A DNA stretch of 64,000 nucleotides. It comes from an uncultured Roseovarius sp. GTDB lineage: Bacteria > Pseudomonadota > Alphaproteobacteria > Rhodobacterales > Rhodobacteraceae. Below the pieces are notes generated by a model. That model did not search any database and was not told where the DNA came from. It saw nothing but the letters and a program-made list of their open reading frames with translations. The translations under genes were made by a program, and so were the position numbers. This document shows positions 36,282 through 45,838 of the stretch, one piece after another. The stretch covers positions 930,001-994,000 of the forward strand of contig CANMOU010000001.1 in assembly GCA_947499555.1 (NCBI GenBank), given 5' to 3'. Position 1 is the first letter of the stretch; each line of letters opens with the position of its first letter.

Positions 36282-37229
36282 TTATCGCCCTTGCGGCATC
36301 ACCTCATAGCCTGGCTCTTCCGGTTCATCATCCACCATCTCCGCCGGAAAGCCAGGCGCGCGAATATCAAGCCCCGTGGCATCCTCAAGCCTGCGGATGA
36401 TATTGGGCGACAACTCGCGCGGACCATAGCGGTCAATCCCGTCATCGAAGATTTTGATCATGAGTGGATTCATTTCCAAAGGCACTCCGGCCCGGTCGGC
36501 CACGTCCTGAAAGAGGCCAATGTCCTTTTTCACCAGATCCATCGTGAAGGAAATGTCGCGGCTGCCATTCAGGATGACCTGGCTTTCGGTTTCATGCACG
36601 AACGAGGTGCCGGAGCTGATCTTGAGCGCCTCATAGGTGGTGTTGAGGTCCATGCCCGCCGCCTTGGCCGTCACCAGCGCCTCGCAGCAGGTGATGAGGT
36701 TCGCGGTTGCAAGGTAGTTGGTGATGACCTTGAGCACAGAAGCACTGCCCAGATCACCGGTATGCAGGATGCGGCGGCCCATCTTGGTCAGGAATGGCAA
36801 AATTTGCTCGAAAGTTTCACGATCACAGCCGGCAAAAATCGAAATATTACCAGTGTCGGCGCGGTGACATCCGCCCGACACAGGGCAATCCACTGCCGCG
36901 CCACCCTTTTCAAGGACCAGCGCCCCAAGGCGCTTGGCCTCTGCTTCATCCGTGGTGGACATTTCCATCCAGATCTTTCCCGGGCCCACCTCGGACAGCA
37001 TTTCCTGCATCACCGCATCGGACGCCGCCGGGCTTGGCAGGCAGGTGATCACCGCATCGCAGTCGCGCATCATCTGCGCCGGGTTTTCACCGCGTTGGGC
37101 GCCTCTGGCCACAAAGGCGTCAACAAGATCGGCATTAAGATCATGCACCGTCAGGTCCACACCATTGCGCAACAATGACCCACTCAGCTTGCCACCGACA
37201 TTGCCGAGGCCAATGAATCCGACTTTCAT
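36282..37229 (-). CDS. NAD-dependent beta-hydroxyacid dehydrogenase (HIBADH/GlxR family)
   Basis: A 315-residue enzyme. GFIGLGNVGGKLSGSLLRNG is the Rossmann loop, CPVSGGCHRADTGNI the substrate loop, and LKVITNYLATANL holds the catalytic Lys (ASVLK). It differs from mmsB at 18423 and has a longer C-terminal tail (EDATGLDIRAPGFPAEM). Substrate could be 3-hydroxyisobutyrate, tartronate semialdehyde or a sugar acid. The ATG at 37229 has GGGAG at six bases. A LacI-type regulator is encoded just upstream on the same strand. Confidence 0.9.
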   Translation of the reverse strand: MKVGFIGLGNVGGKLSGSLLRNGVDLTVHDLNADLVDAFVARGAQRGENPAQMMRDCDAVITCLPSPAASDAVMQEMLSEVGPGKIWMEMSTTDEAEAKRLGALVLEKGGAAVDCPVSGGCHRADTGNISIFAGCDRETFEQILPFLTKMGRRILHTGDLGSASVLKVITNYLATANLITCCEALVTAKAAGMDLNTTYEALKISSGTSFVHETESQVILNGSRDISFTMDLVKKDIGLFQDVADRAGVPLEMNPLMIKIFDDGIDRYGPRELSPNIIRRLEDATGLDIRAPGFPAEMVDDEPEEPGYEVMPQGR

Positions 37230-37355
37230 GATCATCTCCCTAAGATCTTGGGGCGGCGACGCACCACCCTGTCCGCCGCATCGTGACGCGGCGCGCGATC
37301 AGGTCTTGCCTGTCTGCGACATCAGAAGGTCGTCTAATTTCCGAATGCACAGGCG

Positions 37356-38381
37356 TTAACGTCGACGCAGCGTATCGCCATAGGTGATCCTGGGATCCAG
37401 CACCACACGTTCGGGTTTTTCCGGCGCCTCGGATCCCGCGCGCGCAACAATAATCTCTGCCGCCTTGCGCCCGATCTCAAGCCGACAGGATTCCATCGTC
37501 GCCAGTTCCATCGGCAAGCCGCGCAGCAGATTGATGCCATTAAACCCTGCGAGGCCCATCTCATCAGGGATACGCACCCCCTGCTCCATCAGGTAGAGCA
37601 ACCCGCCCGCGCCAATCAGGTCGTTGGAGTAGTAAATGAAATCCAGATCGGGGCTTCGGTTCAGCACGTCGCGCGTCATCTCGCGGCCTTTGGCCAGCGC
37701 TGAGCCACCGGAATAGAAATCACTGTCCTCGATCTCGACCCCGGCCTTTGCCAATGTTTCGGTGAAACCTTCGAACCGTTTGCGGGCGCGGTGATCGAGC
37801 AGCATCTTGGTGCCAAGAAAAGCAATATGTTCATAGCCCGCCTTCAGGATCGCCTGCGCCATCTGCGCCCCGGCGCGCCTGTGCGATATGCCCACCACCG
37901 AATCCACCGGCGTGCCGTCCACGTCCATGATCTCGACCACAGGAATCCCCGAGGCGCGCAGCATCGCCCGGCTCGCATCGGAATGCTCAAGACCTGCGAT
38001 GATAACCCCCGAAGGCCGCCAGGAGAGCATTTCGTAAAGAACCTGCTCTTCCTTCTCGGGCTTGTACCCGGTGAGGCCCACCACAGGCTGCAATCCGGTT
38101 TCATCAAGAATCTGACTGATACCGGTCATGACCTCGGGGAACACCATGTTCGACATCGACGGGATAATCACCGCAACGAGGTTCACCCTCTGGCTGGCCA
38201 GGGCTCCCGCGATCTTGTTGGGCACATAGCCAAGGGTCTTGGCAGCCTGAAGCACGCGCTCGCGCGTGGCCTCTGACACGTCCCCGCGATTGCGCAAAAC
38301 GCGGCTCACCGTCATTTCAGACACGCCCGACGCCTCGGATACATCGCGCAGGGTCAGGGGGCGGTTGTCATGCTTGGTCAC
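37356..38381 (-). CDS. LacI-family transcriptional regulator
   Basis: A 341-residue repressor. The N-terminal HTH reads LTLRDVSEASGVSEMTVSRVL followed by the hinge helix NKIAGALASQRVN, then a periplasmic-binding-like sugar or acid-sensing domain (IIPSMSNMVFPEV, SGVIIAGLEH, YYSNDLIGAGGL). It resembles GntR of the gluconate type. The GTG at 38381 follows GGGATATT; a TTG 12 codons upstream is an alternative start. It may control the dehydrogenase gene 127 bases downstream. Confidence 0.92.
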   Translation of the reverse strand: MTKHDNRPLTLRDVSEASGVSEMTVSRVLRNRGDVSEATRERVLQAAKTLGYVPNKIAGALASQRVNLVAVIIPSMSNMVFPEVMTGISQILDETGLQPVVGLTGYKPEKEEQVLYEMLSWRPSGVIIAGLEHSDASRAMLRASGIPVVEIMDVDGTPVDSVVGISHRRAGAQMAQAILKAGYEHIAFLGTKMLLDHRARKRFEGFTETLAKAGVEIEDSDFYSGGSALAKGREMTRDVLNRSPDLDFIYYSNDLIGAGGLLYLMEQGVRIPDEMGLAGFNGINLLRGLPMELATMESCRLEIGRKAAEIIVARAGSEAPEKPERVVLDPRITYGDTLRRR

Positions 38382-38515
38382 GTTCGGAATATCCCGGTGG
38401 TTTTGGGAAAGCTGCAAGCGATGTTACCGCAACCACCGCGTCTTGCGCAACCACGCGCAACAAAAGCGGTTTATGGCTGACACCCCAGATGCGAAAGGCT
38501 ATGACACCGAAGCGC

Positions 38516-38592
38516 GGCCCCGTGGCTCAACTGGATAGAGCAGCCCCCTCCTAAGGGGCAGGTTGCAGGTTCGAGTCCTGCCGGGGTCGCCA
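38516..38592 (+). tRNA. tRNA-Arg (CCT)
   Basis: A 77-nt cloverleaf with encoded CCA: GGCCCCG pairs with CGGGGTC, anticodon loop CTCCTAA giving CCT, T arm GCAGG/CCTGC. No duplicated 3' end is found downstream in this window. Confidence 0.97.
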
Positions 38593-39153
38593 TTTAGGCG
38601 CAATCCCGCGCGTGGTTCTAAAAATAAAACCTATAGACCAAAGACTCACACCCCCCGCGAATTCCCACCTGTTAGAAGCTCCAGTTTATAAAAATAGACG
38701 CTTATTCTGCGTAACTCCGCATTGGTTCATTCTAAGCCCAAGATGACTCCCCTCGCGCGGAATCAAGGCGCGTAGCGCCGCCGCGCGATCGCCAGACCGC
38801 CCCCCGGGGCTGGCGATTGGCCCGCGTGTGCGCTGAGATCAATGATTTTGCAGACTTGGCTGACATAAAGTGATCTGAACCCATGGCAGGTCGCCACCCC
38901 GCGGTCTGGCCATCACGCGTCTTTGCACTCCAATTGGAAATGACCGCTAAGTCCGCATAGCAACCATCTATCCCTAATCGCCAGTTTCCGGCCCCAACGC
39001 CCGCGTCAGGCTAACCCTCACGGCCTGTTGCGCTTCGTCAATTGACTCTAGCGGCCATCCCTCTGCGGGTCTTGTGGGTGACCTGCGCTGCCGTCAATGA
39101 AACACACCCGACCCCGTTAGAGAGTCGGGCGCGTCTTTTCTTCGAAGGTCTGT
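38593..39153. other. 560-bp region without genes between tRNA-Arg and the cox cluster
   Basis: No coding frame is supported. GCCAGACCGC (38791-38800) and its exact complement GCGGTCTGGC (38901-38910) form a long-range inverted repeat. The first arm also takes part in a local stem ATCGCCAG/CTGGCGAT (38788-38817). It may be a decayed remnant next to a tRNA. Confidence 0.5.
39107..39129 (-). terminator. Possible terminator after the cox structural genes
   Basis: CCCGAC and GTCGGG pair across an 11-base loop, 25 bases after the coxM-type stop. On the minus strand only TGTGTTT follows, so the call is weak. Confidence 0.4.
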
Positions 39154-39942
39154 TCAGGCCGCAGCCACCGCCCGGCGGGTCATCACACCCACAAGATGCG
39201 CACGGTATGCGCCCGAGCCGTGCAAGTCACTGATCATCCCATCGCCCGACAGCGTGACACCATCAAGCGCATCGGCTGAGAAATTCCCCGAGAGCACCGC
39301 CTCGGCCTCGGACCAGCGGAACACGCCCTCTTCAGAAGCTCCCGTCACCGCGACGCGCACGCCATCGGCGAATTTCGCCACGAACACGCCCACCAGCGCA
39401 AAGCGCGAAGCAGGTTGTTCGAACTTCTGGTAATTGGCTTTTTCCGGCACGGGGAATTTGACCTCAGTGATGATCTCTCCGGCATCTAGAGCGGTTTCAA
39501 ACATGCCTTGGAAATAGTCATCCGCCACGATCTCGCGCGCGGTGGTCACGATGGTCGCCCCGGACCCCAGCGCCCCCGCCGGGTAGCAGGCGGACGGGTC
39601 GTTGTTGGCCAGCGAGCCGCCGATGGTGCCGCGATTGCGCACAGCCGGATCCCCGATATTGTTCGCCAAAGCGGCCAGCGCAAGATAGGCCCCCGCACCA
39701 GCGGCCACCTCGGCATGGGTCGTGCCCGCGCCAATACAGACACGGCCATCATCGTCCTGACAAATGCCCTGAATTTCGGCAATGCCGCCCAGGCTCACGA
39801 GGGTCTCAGGAGAGGCCAGGCGTTGCTTCAGCGTGGGGATCAGAGTTTGGCCGCCCGCCAAAGCCTGGTTCTCATCGCTCTTGGCCAAGGCCGTGACCGC
39901 ATCGGCGACTGTGCTCGGGCGTTCGATTTCAAATGCATACAT
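39154..39942 (-). CDS. Molybdenum hydroxylase FAD-binding subunit (CoxM type)
   Basis: A 262-residue FAD subunit of a xanthine dehydrogenase/CO dehydrogenase-family enzyme. ALAGGQTLIPTLKQRL near 30 is the FAD pyrophosphate loop, and TIGGSLANNDPSA the second FAD motif (a form of TIGGNxxxxDP). It takes electrons from the FeS subunit to the quinone or oxygen pathway. It follows the large subunit gene at 11 bases, giving the order S-L-M. Confidence 0.93.
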   Translation of the reverse strand: MYAFEIERPSTVADAVTALAKSDENQALAGGQTLIPTLKQRLASPETLVSLGGIAEIQGICQDDDGRVCIGAGTTHAEVAAGAGAYLALAALANNIGDPAVRNRGTIGGSLANNDPSACYPAGALGSGATIVTTAREIVADDYFQGMFETALDAGEIITEVKFPVPEKANYQKFEQPASRFALVGVFVAKFADGVRVAVTGASEEGVFRWSEAEAVLSGNFSADALDGVTLSGDGMISDLHGSGAYRAHLVGVMTRRAVAAA

Positions 39943-39953
39943 GTCTGATCTCC

Positions 39954-42317
39954 TTACCCTTGCATGGCCGCCCAGACGCGCGACGGCGACACGGGCATAT
40001 CGATATGGGTGATGTCATGGCCTGCGCGTTGCAACGCATCGACAACCGCGTTGACCACCGCCGGCGGTGAGCCAATCGCACCCGCCTCACCACAGCCTTT
40101 CACACCCAAGGGGTTGTGCGTGCAAGGCGTCTGGCTGGAATGATCGACGCTGTAGAACGGCACGTCATCGGCACGCGGCATGGCATAATCCATATAGGAC
40201 GCGCTCAGAAGCTGACCGTTTTCATCATAGGCTGCGTTTTCCAGCAAAGCCTGACCGATGCCCTGCGCCAGACCACCATGGACCTGCCCAGAGACAATCA
40301 TCGGGTTGATCACATTGCCAAAGTCATCGGCCGCCGCAAAGCGTTCGATGGTGACTTTGCCGGTGTCGGGATCAACCTCAACCTCACAGGCATAGGCCCC
40401 TGCCGGATAGGTAAAGTTCGCCGGGTCGTAGAAGGCTGTTTCTTCCAGCCCCGGTTCGATCTCTTCCAACGGGTAATTGTGCGGCACGTAAGCCGCCAGG
40501 GTCACATCGCCCCAGGCAACGGATTTATCCGTGCCTGCCACAGTGAACTGGCCATCCTTGAGTTCAATGTCCGCCTCGGAGGCTTCCATCAGATGCGCGG
40601 CGATCTTCTTGGTCTTGGCGATGATCTTTTCCGTCGCCCGCACCATGGCCGACCCGCCCACAGCAATAGATCGCGAGCCGTATGTGCCCATACCCATCGG
40701 AGCCTTGTCGGTGTCGCCATGCTCTATCTCGATCATGCTTTCATCAATGCCCAGCATGTCGGCCACCACCTGAGGGAAGGCCGTTTCATGCCCCTGCCCG
40801 TGGCTGTGACTGCCCGTCATGACGGTGATTCCACCAGTGGCATTCACACGCACCGTGGCAGATTCGTACAAACCTGCCCGCGCACCAAGCTGACCGACAA
40901 GGTTCGACGGCGCAATGCCGCAAGCCTCGATATAGCAATTCACCCCAAGCCCGCGCAGTTTGCCACGCTTCTTGCTTTCGGCGAGCCGCGCTTCAAAGCC
41001 CGACATGTCTGCCATCTCCAGAAGCTTGTCCATCGTGCCGTTATAGTCGCCCGTGTCATATTCCACCGCGACCGGCGTGGCATAGGGAAACTCGGTGATG
41101 AAGTTCTGCCGCCGAAGCGCAATCGGATCAACGCCCAGCTCGCGCGCGGCTTTGTCGATCACACGCTCCAGCTGGAACGTGGCCTCGGGCCGTCCGGCGC
41201 CACGATAGGCATCGACCGGCACGGTGTTGGTGAAGACCGCCTTGACGTTCACATAGATGACCGGCGTCTTGTAGTTGCCCGCCATCAGCGTGCCATGCAG
41301 CCACGTCGGAATCGACGGCGCAAAGGTGCTCAGATAAGCCCCCATATTGGCGTAGGTCTCTGTCCGGATGGCGGCGAAGTTGTTGTCCGCATCAAGCGCC
41401 AGTTCGATCTTGGTCACATGATCCCGGCCATGCGCATCCGAGATAAACGCCTCGGACCGCGAGGATGTCCATTTCACAGGCCGGTTCAGCGCCTTGGCGG
41501 CGAAGGTGCAAAACGCCTCTTCGGCATAGTGGTAAATCTTGGATCCGAACCCACCACCCACATCAGGCGCCACAACCCGCAGCTTGTGCTCGGGGATGCC
41601 CAACACAAACGCGCCCATCAGAAGACGGATCACATGCGGGTTTTGTGACGTGGTGTAAAGCGTGCTGTCATTGGTCGAACGGTTGTAATCACCCACCGCC
41701 ACTCGCGGCTCCATGGGGTTGGCCACAAGCCGGTTGTTCTTCAGTTCAAGCGTGGTGACATGGGCCGCCGATTTGATGGCCGCATCCACGGCATCCTTGT
41801 TTTCCTCAACAAAGCCCCAGTCATAGCAAAGGTTCGACGTGAGATCGTCATGCACCTTGGTGGACCCATCGGCCAAAGCGGCCTTCATATCCACCACGGC
41901 TGGCAATTCGTCGATATCAACCTCGATCGCCTCGGCCGCATCGCGCGCCTGTTCGCGGCTCTCGGCCACAACGGCGGCAATCGGATCACCCACATGGCGC
42001 ACCTTGCCTTGCGCCAGAACCGGGTGTCCGGGTTCCTGCATGGGCTCGCCATGGCGATCTGTCACCTGCCAGCCGCAGGGCAATCCACCCACCTCGGCAA
42101 AATCCGCTCCGGTGAACACTCGCAGCACGCCGGGCATGCCCTCGGCGGCCTTGGTGTCGACCGATTTCAGCGTGCCATGCGCCACGTCCGAGCGCAGGAA
42201 ATGCACATAGGCCTGACCGCGCAGGTTGATGTCATCTGTGTAGTTGCCGGTCCCTGTCAGGAACCGCACGTCTTCGCGCCGCTTGGAACTGGCGCCGATG
42301 CCTCCATCTTTGGGCAT
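39954..42317 (-). CDS. Molybdenum hydroxylase large subunit, form II CoxL type
   Basis: A 787-residue molybdopterin-cytosine-dinucleotide subunit. The motif at 370-376 is AYRGAGR, the form II mark; true CO dehydrogenases (form I) have AYx[14 protein letters not shown] near 251 and [16 protein letters not shown] near the end (with the catalytic Glu) are present. The natural substrate of form II enzymes is unsettled, and CO oxidation should not be assumed. GGGAGG lies seven bases before the ATG at 42317; the open frame continues upstream into the small subunit gene region without a ribosome site. Confidence 0.94.
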   Translation of the reverse strand: MPKDGGIGASSKRREDVRFLTGTGNYTDDINLRGQAYVHFLRSDVAHGTLKSVDTKAAEGMPGVLRVFTGADFAEVGGLPCGWQVTDRHGEPMQEPGHPVLAQGKVRHVGDPIAAVVAESREQARDAAEAIEVDIDELPAVVDMKAALADGSTKVHDDLTSNLCYDWGFVEENKDAVDAAIKSAAHVTTLELKNNRLVANPMEPRVAVGDYNRSTNDSTLYTTSQNPHVIRLLMGAFVLGIPEHKLRVVAPDVGGGFGSKIYHYAEEAFCTFAAKALNRPVKWTSSRSEAFISDAHGRDHVTKIELALDADNNFAAIRTETYANMGAYLSTFAPSIPTWLHGTLMAGNYKTPVIYVNVKAVFTNTVPVDAYRGAGRPEATFQLERVIDKAARELGVDPIALRRQNFITEFPYATPVAVEYDTGDYNGTMDKLLEMADMSGFEARLAESKKRGKLRGLGVNCYIEACGIAPSNLVGQLGARAGLYESATVRVNATGGITVMTGSHSHGQGHETAFPQVVADMLGIDESMIEIEHGDTDKAPMGMGTYGSRSIAVGGSAMVRATEKIIAKTKKIAAHLMEASEADIELKDGQFTVAGTDKSVAWGDVTLAAYVPHNYPLEEIEPGLEETAFYDPANFTYPAGAYACEVEVDPDTGKVTIERFAAADDFGNVINPMIVSGQVHGGLAQGIGQALLENAAYDENGQLLSASYMDYAMPRADDVPFYSVDHSSQTPCTHNPLGVKGCGEAGAIGSPPAVVNAVVDALQRAGHDITHIDMPVSPSRVWAAMQG

Positions 42318-42338
42318 TTGGTATCCTCCCTTTGATGC

Positions 42339-42356
42339 GATGCGCCGCGGCGCATC
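42339..42356. repeat. Perfect palindrome between small- and large-subunit genes
   Basis: GATGCGCCGCGGCGCATC is fully symmetric and sits in the 46-base gap between the two genes. As RNA it forms a stem that may set the ratio of the two products by processing or partial termination; no T tract follows. Confidence 0.5.
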
Positions 42357-42363
42357 ATACGCC

Positions 42364-42849
42364 TTACTCGGCGGCGATGTTGCTGACGTCCTGACCGGAC
42401 GCGGCCAGAATGGCTTTGACGATGTTGTGATAACCGGTGCAGCGGCAGATATTGCCTTCAAGATAATCCCGGATTTCCGCCTCGCTCGGCTTGGGGTTCT
42501 CGGCCAGAAGGGCTGAGGCCGACATCACCATACCCGGCGTGCAAAAACCGCATTGCAGACCGTGGTGGTCCTGAAACGCCTGTTGAATGGGATTGAGCGT
42601 GCCATCCTCGGCTGCCATGCCCTCGATGGTCGTCACCTCGGCCCCTTCGGCTTCGGCGGCGAACATCGTGCAGGCCTTCACCGCCTTGCCGTTCACATGC
42701 ACCACGCAGGCGCCGCACTGGCTGGTATCACAGCCCACATGCGTGCCCGTCAAATCAAGACTTTCCCGGATAAAATCCACCAGAAGCGTACGCCCTTCAA
42801 TCTCACCGGACGCAGGCTTGCCGTTCACGGTCATGCTGACCTGTGCCAT
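42364..42849 (-). CDS. Molybdenum hydroxylase 2Fe-2S subunit (CoxS type)
   Basis: A 161-residue iron-sulfur protein. The N-terminal plant-type cluster is [16 protein letters not shown] with a further Cys in AVKACT, and the C-terminal four-helix cluster is [10 protein letters not shown] plus NICRCTGYH. It carries electrons from the Mo centre to FAD. It is the first gene of the S-L-M operon; GGGAGGAG lies before the ATG. The upstream region is shared with a divergent ArsR gene. Confidence 0.95.
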   Translation of the reverse strand: MAQVSMTVNGKPASGEIEGRTLLVDFIRESLDLTGTHVGCDTSQCGACVVHVNGKAVKACTMFAAEAEGAEVTTIEGMAAEDGTLNPIQQAFQDHHGLQCGFCTPGMVMSASALLAENPKPSEAEIRDYLEGNICRCTGYHNIVKAILAASGQDVSNIAAE

Positions 42850-42968
42850 CGGCTCCTCCCTATTTGGCTTGTTATTTGCTGGGGGAAGTTAAACACGGGT
42901 CCACGCAGTTGAGAACCCGGTAATTTCAACAATTTCATGGTCAGATTGGCACGGTGCGAACTTGCGCT

Positions 42969-43004
42969 CATTCTTCATTCAACTTTCAAGTTGGATGAAG
43001 AATG
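42969..43004. promoter_or_regulatory. 15-bp inverted repeat, ArsR operator candidate
   Basis: CATTCTTCATTCAAC, six-base spacer, GTTGGATGAAGAATG: one mismatch in 15 pairs. It lies 21 bases before the likely arsR start and about 120 bases from the divergent cox start. A second small repeat, GATGAA-N6-TTCATC at 43004-43021, adjoins it. Confidence 0.65.
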
Positions 43005-43024
43005 ATGAAATGTTATTCATCCAT

Positions 43025-43366
43025 ATGGTTGAACAAGAATCACATCCCCAACTGACTGAGCTTTTCAAAGCAGCCGCGGATCCAACGCGCCGCGCGATCC
43101 TGACGCTTCTGGCCCAGCACGGGCCACTGCGGGTCACAGATATTGCCGGGCATTTCGACATGAGCCTCAATTCGGTCTCGAAGCATATCAAGGTGCTGGA
43201 GGCCGCAGATCTGGTGCGTCGCCGGACGGAATGGCGAGAGCATCTGATCGAGGTGAACATGGACCCACTGCGCGCGATCGACCTGTGGTTTGACGATTTG
43301 CGTTCGATCTGGGCTCTCCGGCTGGAGGCGCTCAATGACATTCTCAAAAAGGAAAATTCAGAATGA
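43025..43366 (+). CDS. ArsR/SmtB-family regulator (SRPBCC-associated type)
   Basis: A 113-residue winged helix. LTELFKAAADPTRRAILTLL is the typical opening, VTDIAGHFDMSLNSVSKHIKVLEAADLV the recognition helix (about 40-66), and RRRTEWREHLIEV the wing. No Cys metal ligands are present, as in the SRPBCC-paired branch. The ATG at 43025 matches homologous N-termini; earlier in-frame starts at 42995 and 43010 would place the inverted repeat inside the gene. Its stop overlaps the next start (ATGA). Confidence 0.9.
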   Translation: MVEQESHPQLTELFKAAADPTRRAILTLLAQHGPLRVTDIAGHFDMSLNSVSKHIKVLEAADLVRRRTEWREHLIEVNMDPLRAIDLWFDDLRSIWALRLEALNDILKKENSE

Positions 43367-43794
43367 CCACGACAGAAACCGACCTCGTCCTGACGGTCGA
43401 ACGCACGCTGTCAGCATCGCCAGAGGCAGCTTTTGATGCCTGGCTCAATCCTGACATGCTGACCCGTTTCATGTGCCCGGGCCCGAATGCGACAACACCC
43501 GAAGCCTCCAACGATCCAAAGGTGGGCGGACGCTTTGACCTGATTATGAAAAACGGCGACGAAGCCCTCCCGCACGGTGGCGTCTACAAGGTGATCGACC
43601 GCCCCCGACAGATCGTCTTTACCTGGGAAAGCCCCTTTAGCGTCGAAGGGAGCGAAGTGACCATCGACTTCGCACCGTCAGGCCGCGGTACGCATGTTCG
43701 CCTGACCCATATCCGGTTTGCAACCGAAGAACTTCGCGACAACCACAATGCCGGTTGGATCGCGATCCTCGAAATGTTGGATACTGTGCTCTAG
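43363..43794 (+). CDS. SRPBCC (AHSA1-like) ligand-binding protein
   Basis: A 143-residue START-like fold: VERTLSASPEAAFDAWLNPDML at the beginning, KVGGRFDLIMKNGDE, VYKVIDRPRQIVFTWESP, and HNAGWIAILEMLDTVL at the end. Such proteins paired with ArsR regulators are common; they bind hydrophobic ligands, but the ligand is unknown. It is translationally coupled to the regulator and converges on the molybdopterin-binding gene. Confidence 0.93.
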   Translation: MTTTETDLVLTVERTLSASPEAAFDAWLNPDMLTRFMCPGPNATTPEASNDPKVGGRFDLIMKNGDEALPHGGVYKVIDRPRQIVFTWESPFSVEGSEVTIDFAPSGRGTHVRLTHIRFATEELRDNHNAGWIAILEMLDTVL

Positions 43795-44783
43795 CCTCGG
43801 CTGGCCCGGCGCGGCTGTGGTCGCGTCGGGATTTCCTTGAGCAACCCACCGACACCCATAGCCGCGAAATCACGGTCGGTGATCGGCACACCGCAGGCCA
43901 CACGACTCAAAACCCAATCCGCGCCATGCAGCACCGGCGAGCGCGCACTGTTTGGCAAACCAATCACCGGCTGGTCTTTGCGCTGCCCCAGAAAAAGCAG
44001 GTTGCCGGGATCAACCGGGATCCCAAATCGCGTGACCTTTCCGCCTGATTGCCGCAACGCTTCGGGCGCGGTGTCATTCTCATCCGATGTGGCAGAGCCG
44101 GTGAGAATCAGGATGATATCGCCAGTGGCGGAGGCGATGGCATCCGCAAGCGCGGGAACCTCGTGCGGACAGCTCAAGGTCTGGCTCAGCCGCATGCCCA
44201 ACCCCGTAAGCCGGTCGCGGATGGCCTCCACCCCACGCAACCCCGGCCCCTCGGCTGTGTCGCTGACAATCAGGCTGGCGGACCCAAATCGCGGCGGCGC
44301 CAGGCGGATCGCATTTTTGACGGCCTCGGCGGCTTTTTTCAAAGCCTGCTCGCGAACGCCATAGGCAATGATCTTGACCGTGGCCACCATGCTTCCGGCA
44401 TGGGCCTGAAAACAGGGCGGCACGGTGGCGATCGTAATGGCCGGATCAATCTCATTGGCCTGCGTGATCCGCTCAGAATCAATGCACACAACGCCAGGGC
44501 CACCGGCAACGAGATTGACACGCCCGGTGAACGGTTGAGACAGGTTGAGGCCAGACCCATCACCGAGCGCAGCACCGGCCAACCGCTGAGCGGCGGCATC
44601 TTCATGCACATCACCGGCCTCCAGATGGGCCACGGCGACCTCTGCCAGACCAGCCGCAGCGAGCCGCGCGATATCCCCCGCACCCAAAACCTGCCCTTTG
44701 CGCAAGCGCCCGTCTGGCAGCCGTTCTGAATGGGCAAGGATCGACCCCTCTGCCTCTGCCAAGGGAACCGTGCCGAACTTCAC
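43791..44783 (-). CDS. Molybdopterin-binding protein (MoeA/MogA-like domain)
   Basis: A 330-residue protein likely to finish or insert the molybdenum cofactor of the nearby hydroxylase. The C-terminal part has the MPT-binding pattern: LIVSDTAEG, GDIILILTGSATSDENDTAPEAL and GGKVTRFGIPVDPGNLLFLG, then VIGLPNSARSP. The N-terminal part resembles accessory proteins of xanthine dehydrogenase clusters. It overlaps the xdhC stop by four bases. Confidence 0.9.
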   Translation of the reverse strand: MKFGTVPLAEAEGSILAHSERLPDGRLRKGQVLGAGDIARLAAAGLAEVAVAHLEAGDVHEDAAAQRLAGAALGDGSGLNLSQPFTGRVNLVAGGPGVVCIDSERITQANEIDPAITIATVPPCFQAHAGSMVATVKIIAYGVREQALKKAAEAVKNAIRLAPPRFGSASLIVSDTAEGPGLRGVEAIRDRLTGLGMRLSQTLSCPHEVPALADAIASATGDIILILTGSATSDENDTAPEALRQSGGKVTRFGIPVDPGNLLFLGQRKDQPVIGLPNSARSPVLHGADWVLSRVACGVPITDRDFAAMGVGGLLKEIPTRPQPRRASRG

Positions 44784-45745
44784 GCGCCCCGCCTCAAAAC
44801 ACCAATCATCTGCGACAGGATCGCAACGGCAATCTCCGCCGGGCTGGCCGCGCCGATATCCAACCCGATGGGCCCGTGAATGCGGGCGATCTCTGCCTGT
44901 GAGAAGCCTTTCTCCTCAAGGCGTGCGATCCGCTTGGCATGGGTGCGGGTTGAGCCCAGCGCGCCGATGTAGAACACATCCGATCGCAGGGCGGCCTCAA
45001 GTGCGGGATCGTCAAGCTTGGGGTCATGTGTGAGCAAAACAAGCGCCGTGCGCGTGTCGAGACCATAGGCGGCCACGCCCTCATCGGGCCAGTCGTGCAG
45101 GATGGTCTCGCCGGGAAAGCGCGCCTCAGATCCAAAGCTTTCACGCGGGTCAATGAGCAGCGGGTCAAACCCGGCAATCCGCGCCATGGGCACCAGCGCC
45201 TGCGCTATATGGACCGCGCCCACGATGATCAGCCGCAAGGGCGGGTTGTGGATGGCCACGAAGGTGCCATCCTCTTCAAAGCCCGAGCGGTCCATGCGAA
45301 AGCGCTCTTCGAAGCCGTCATGCACCAGCCGCCGCTCGGCGTTCATGCCCGTCACATAGGCCACGGGCCGACGCGCCGCGCGCGCCTCAACCAACCCTTC
45401 CAAGAGCGCGACCGGCATGACCGTGCCAATCGGTTCGACCAGCACCCGGATCGTCCCGCCACAGGCCAGCCCCACGGCAAAAGCATCACCATCGCTCACG
45501 CCATATTCCAGCATAACCGGCTTGCCATCCTCGATGGCATCCAGCGCCTCGGCCACCACCGCGCCCTCAACACAGCCGCCCGAGACCGAGCCTTCGATCT
45601 CGGCCTCGCTCGATATCACCAGCTGACTGCCGACCCGGCGTGGCGCACTGCCCCAGGTCTCCACCACGGTGGCCAACGCTACGCCCTTGCCCGCGCGGTG
45701 CCAGTCGAGCGCAATTTCGGCGATGTTGTCGAAACGGTTTGTCAT
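44780..45745 (-). CDS. XdhC/CoxI-family Mo-cofactor maturation protein
   Basis: A 321-residue chaperone that binds sulfurated molybdenum cofactor for insertion into the large subunit. The N-terminal XdhC/CoxI domain has GSAPRRVGSQLVIS and SVSGGCVEGAVV, with a conserved Cys. The C-terminal Rossmann-like part shows LIIVGAVHIAQALV and FYIGALGSTRTHAKR. The ATG at 45745 fits the family; a 14-codon longer frame has no ribosome site. It is coupled to the molybdopterin-binding gene. Confidence 0.94.
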   Translation of the reverse strand: MTNRFDNIAEIALDWHRAGKGVALATVVETWGSAPRRVGSQLVISSEAEIEGSVSGGCVEGAVVAEALDAIEDGKPVMLEYGVSDGDAFAVGLACGGTIRVLVEPIGTVMPVALLEGLVEARAARRPVAYVTGMNAERRLVHDGFEERFRMDRSGFEEDGTFVAIHNPPLRLIIVGAVHIAQALVPMARIAGFDPLLIDPRESFGSEARFPGETILHDWPDEGVAAYGLDTRTALVLLTHDPKLDDPALEAALRSDVFYIGALGSTRTHAKRIARLEEKGFSQAEIARIHGPIGLDIGAASPAEIAVAILSQMIGVLRRGA

Positions 45746-45838
45746 GACGGGTAATATGGGCCTCTCACCACGGCGACACAAACGCAAAATCCTGCCCCGG
45801 TGCCCCGATAATTTTCGCCGAAAAATCTCAAACCGCCG

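Noticed and set aside
40116-41648. A 510-codon plus-strand open frame inside the large hydroxylase subunit
   Set aside because: It is antisense to a clear molybdenum hydroxylase and contains no recognisable domain.
39154-42849. Aerobic CO dehydrogenase (form I) label for the S-L-M genes
   Set aside because: The active-site loop is AYRGAGR, the form II type, so CO as substrate is not supported by sequence.
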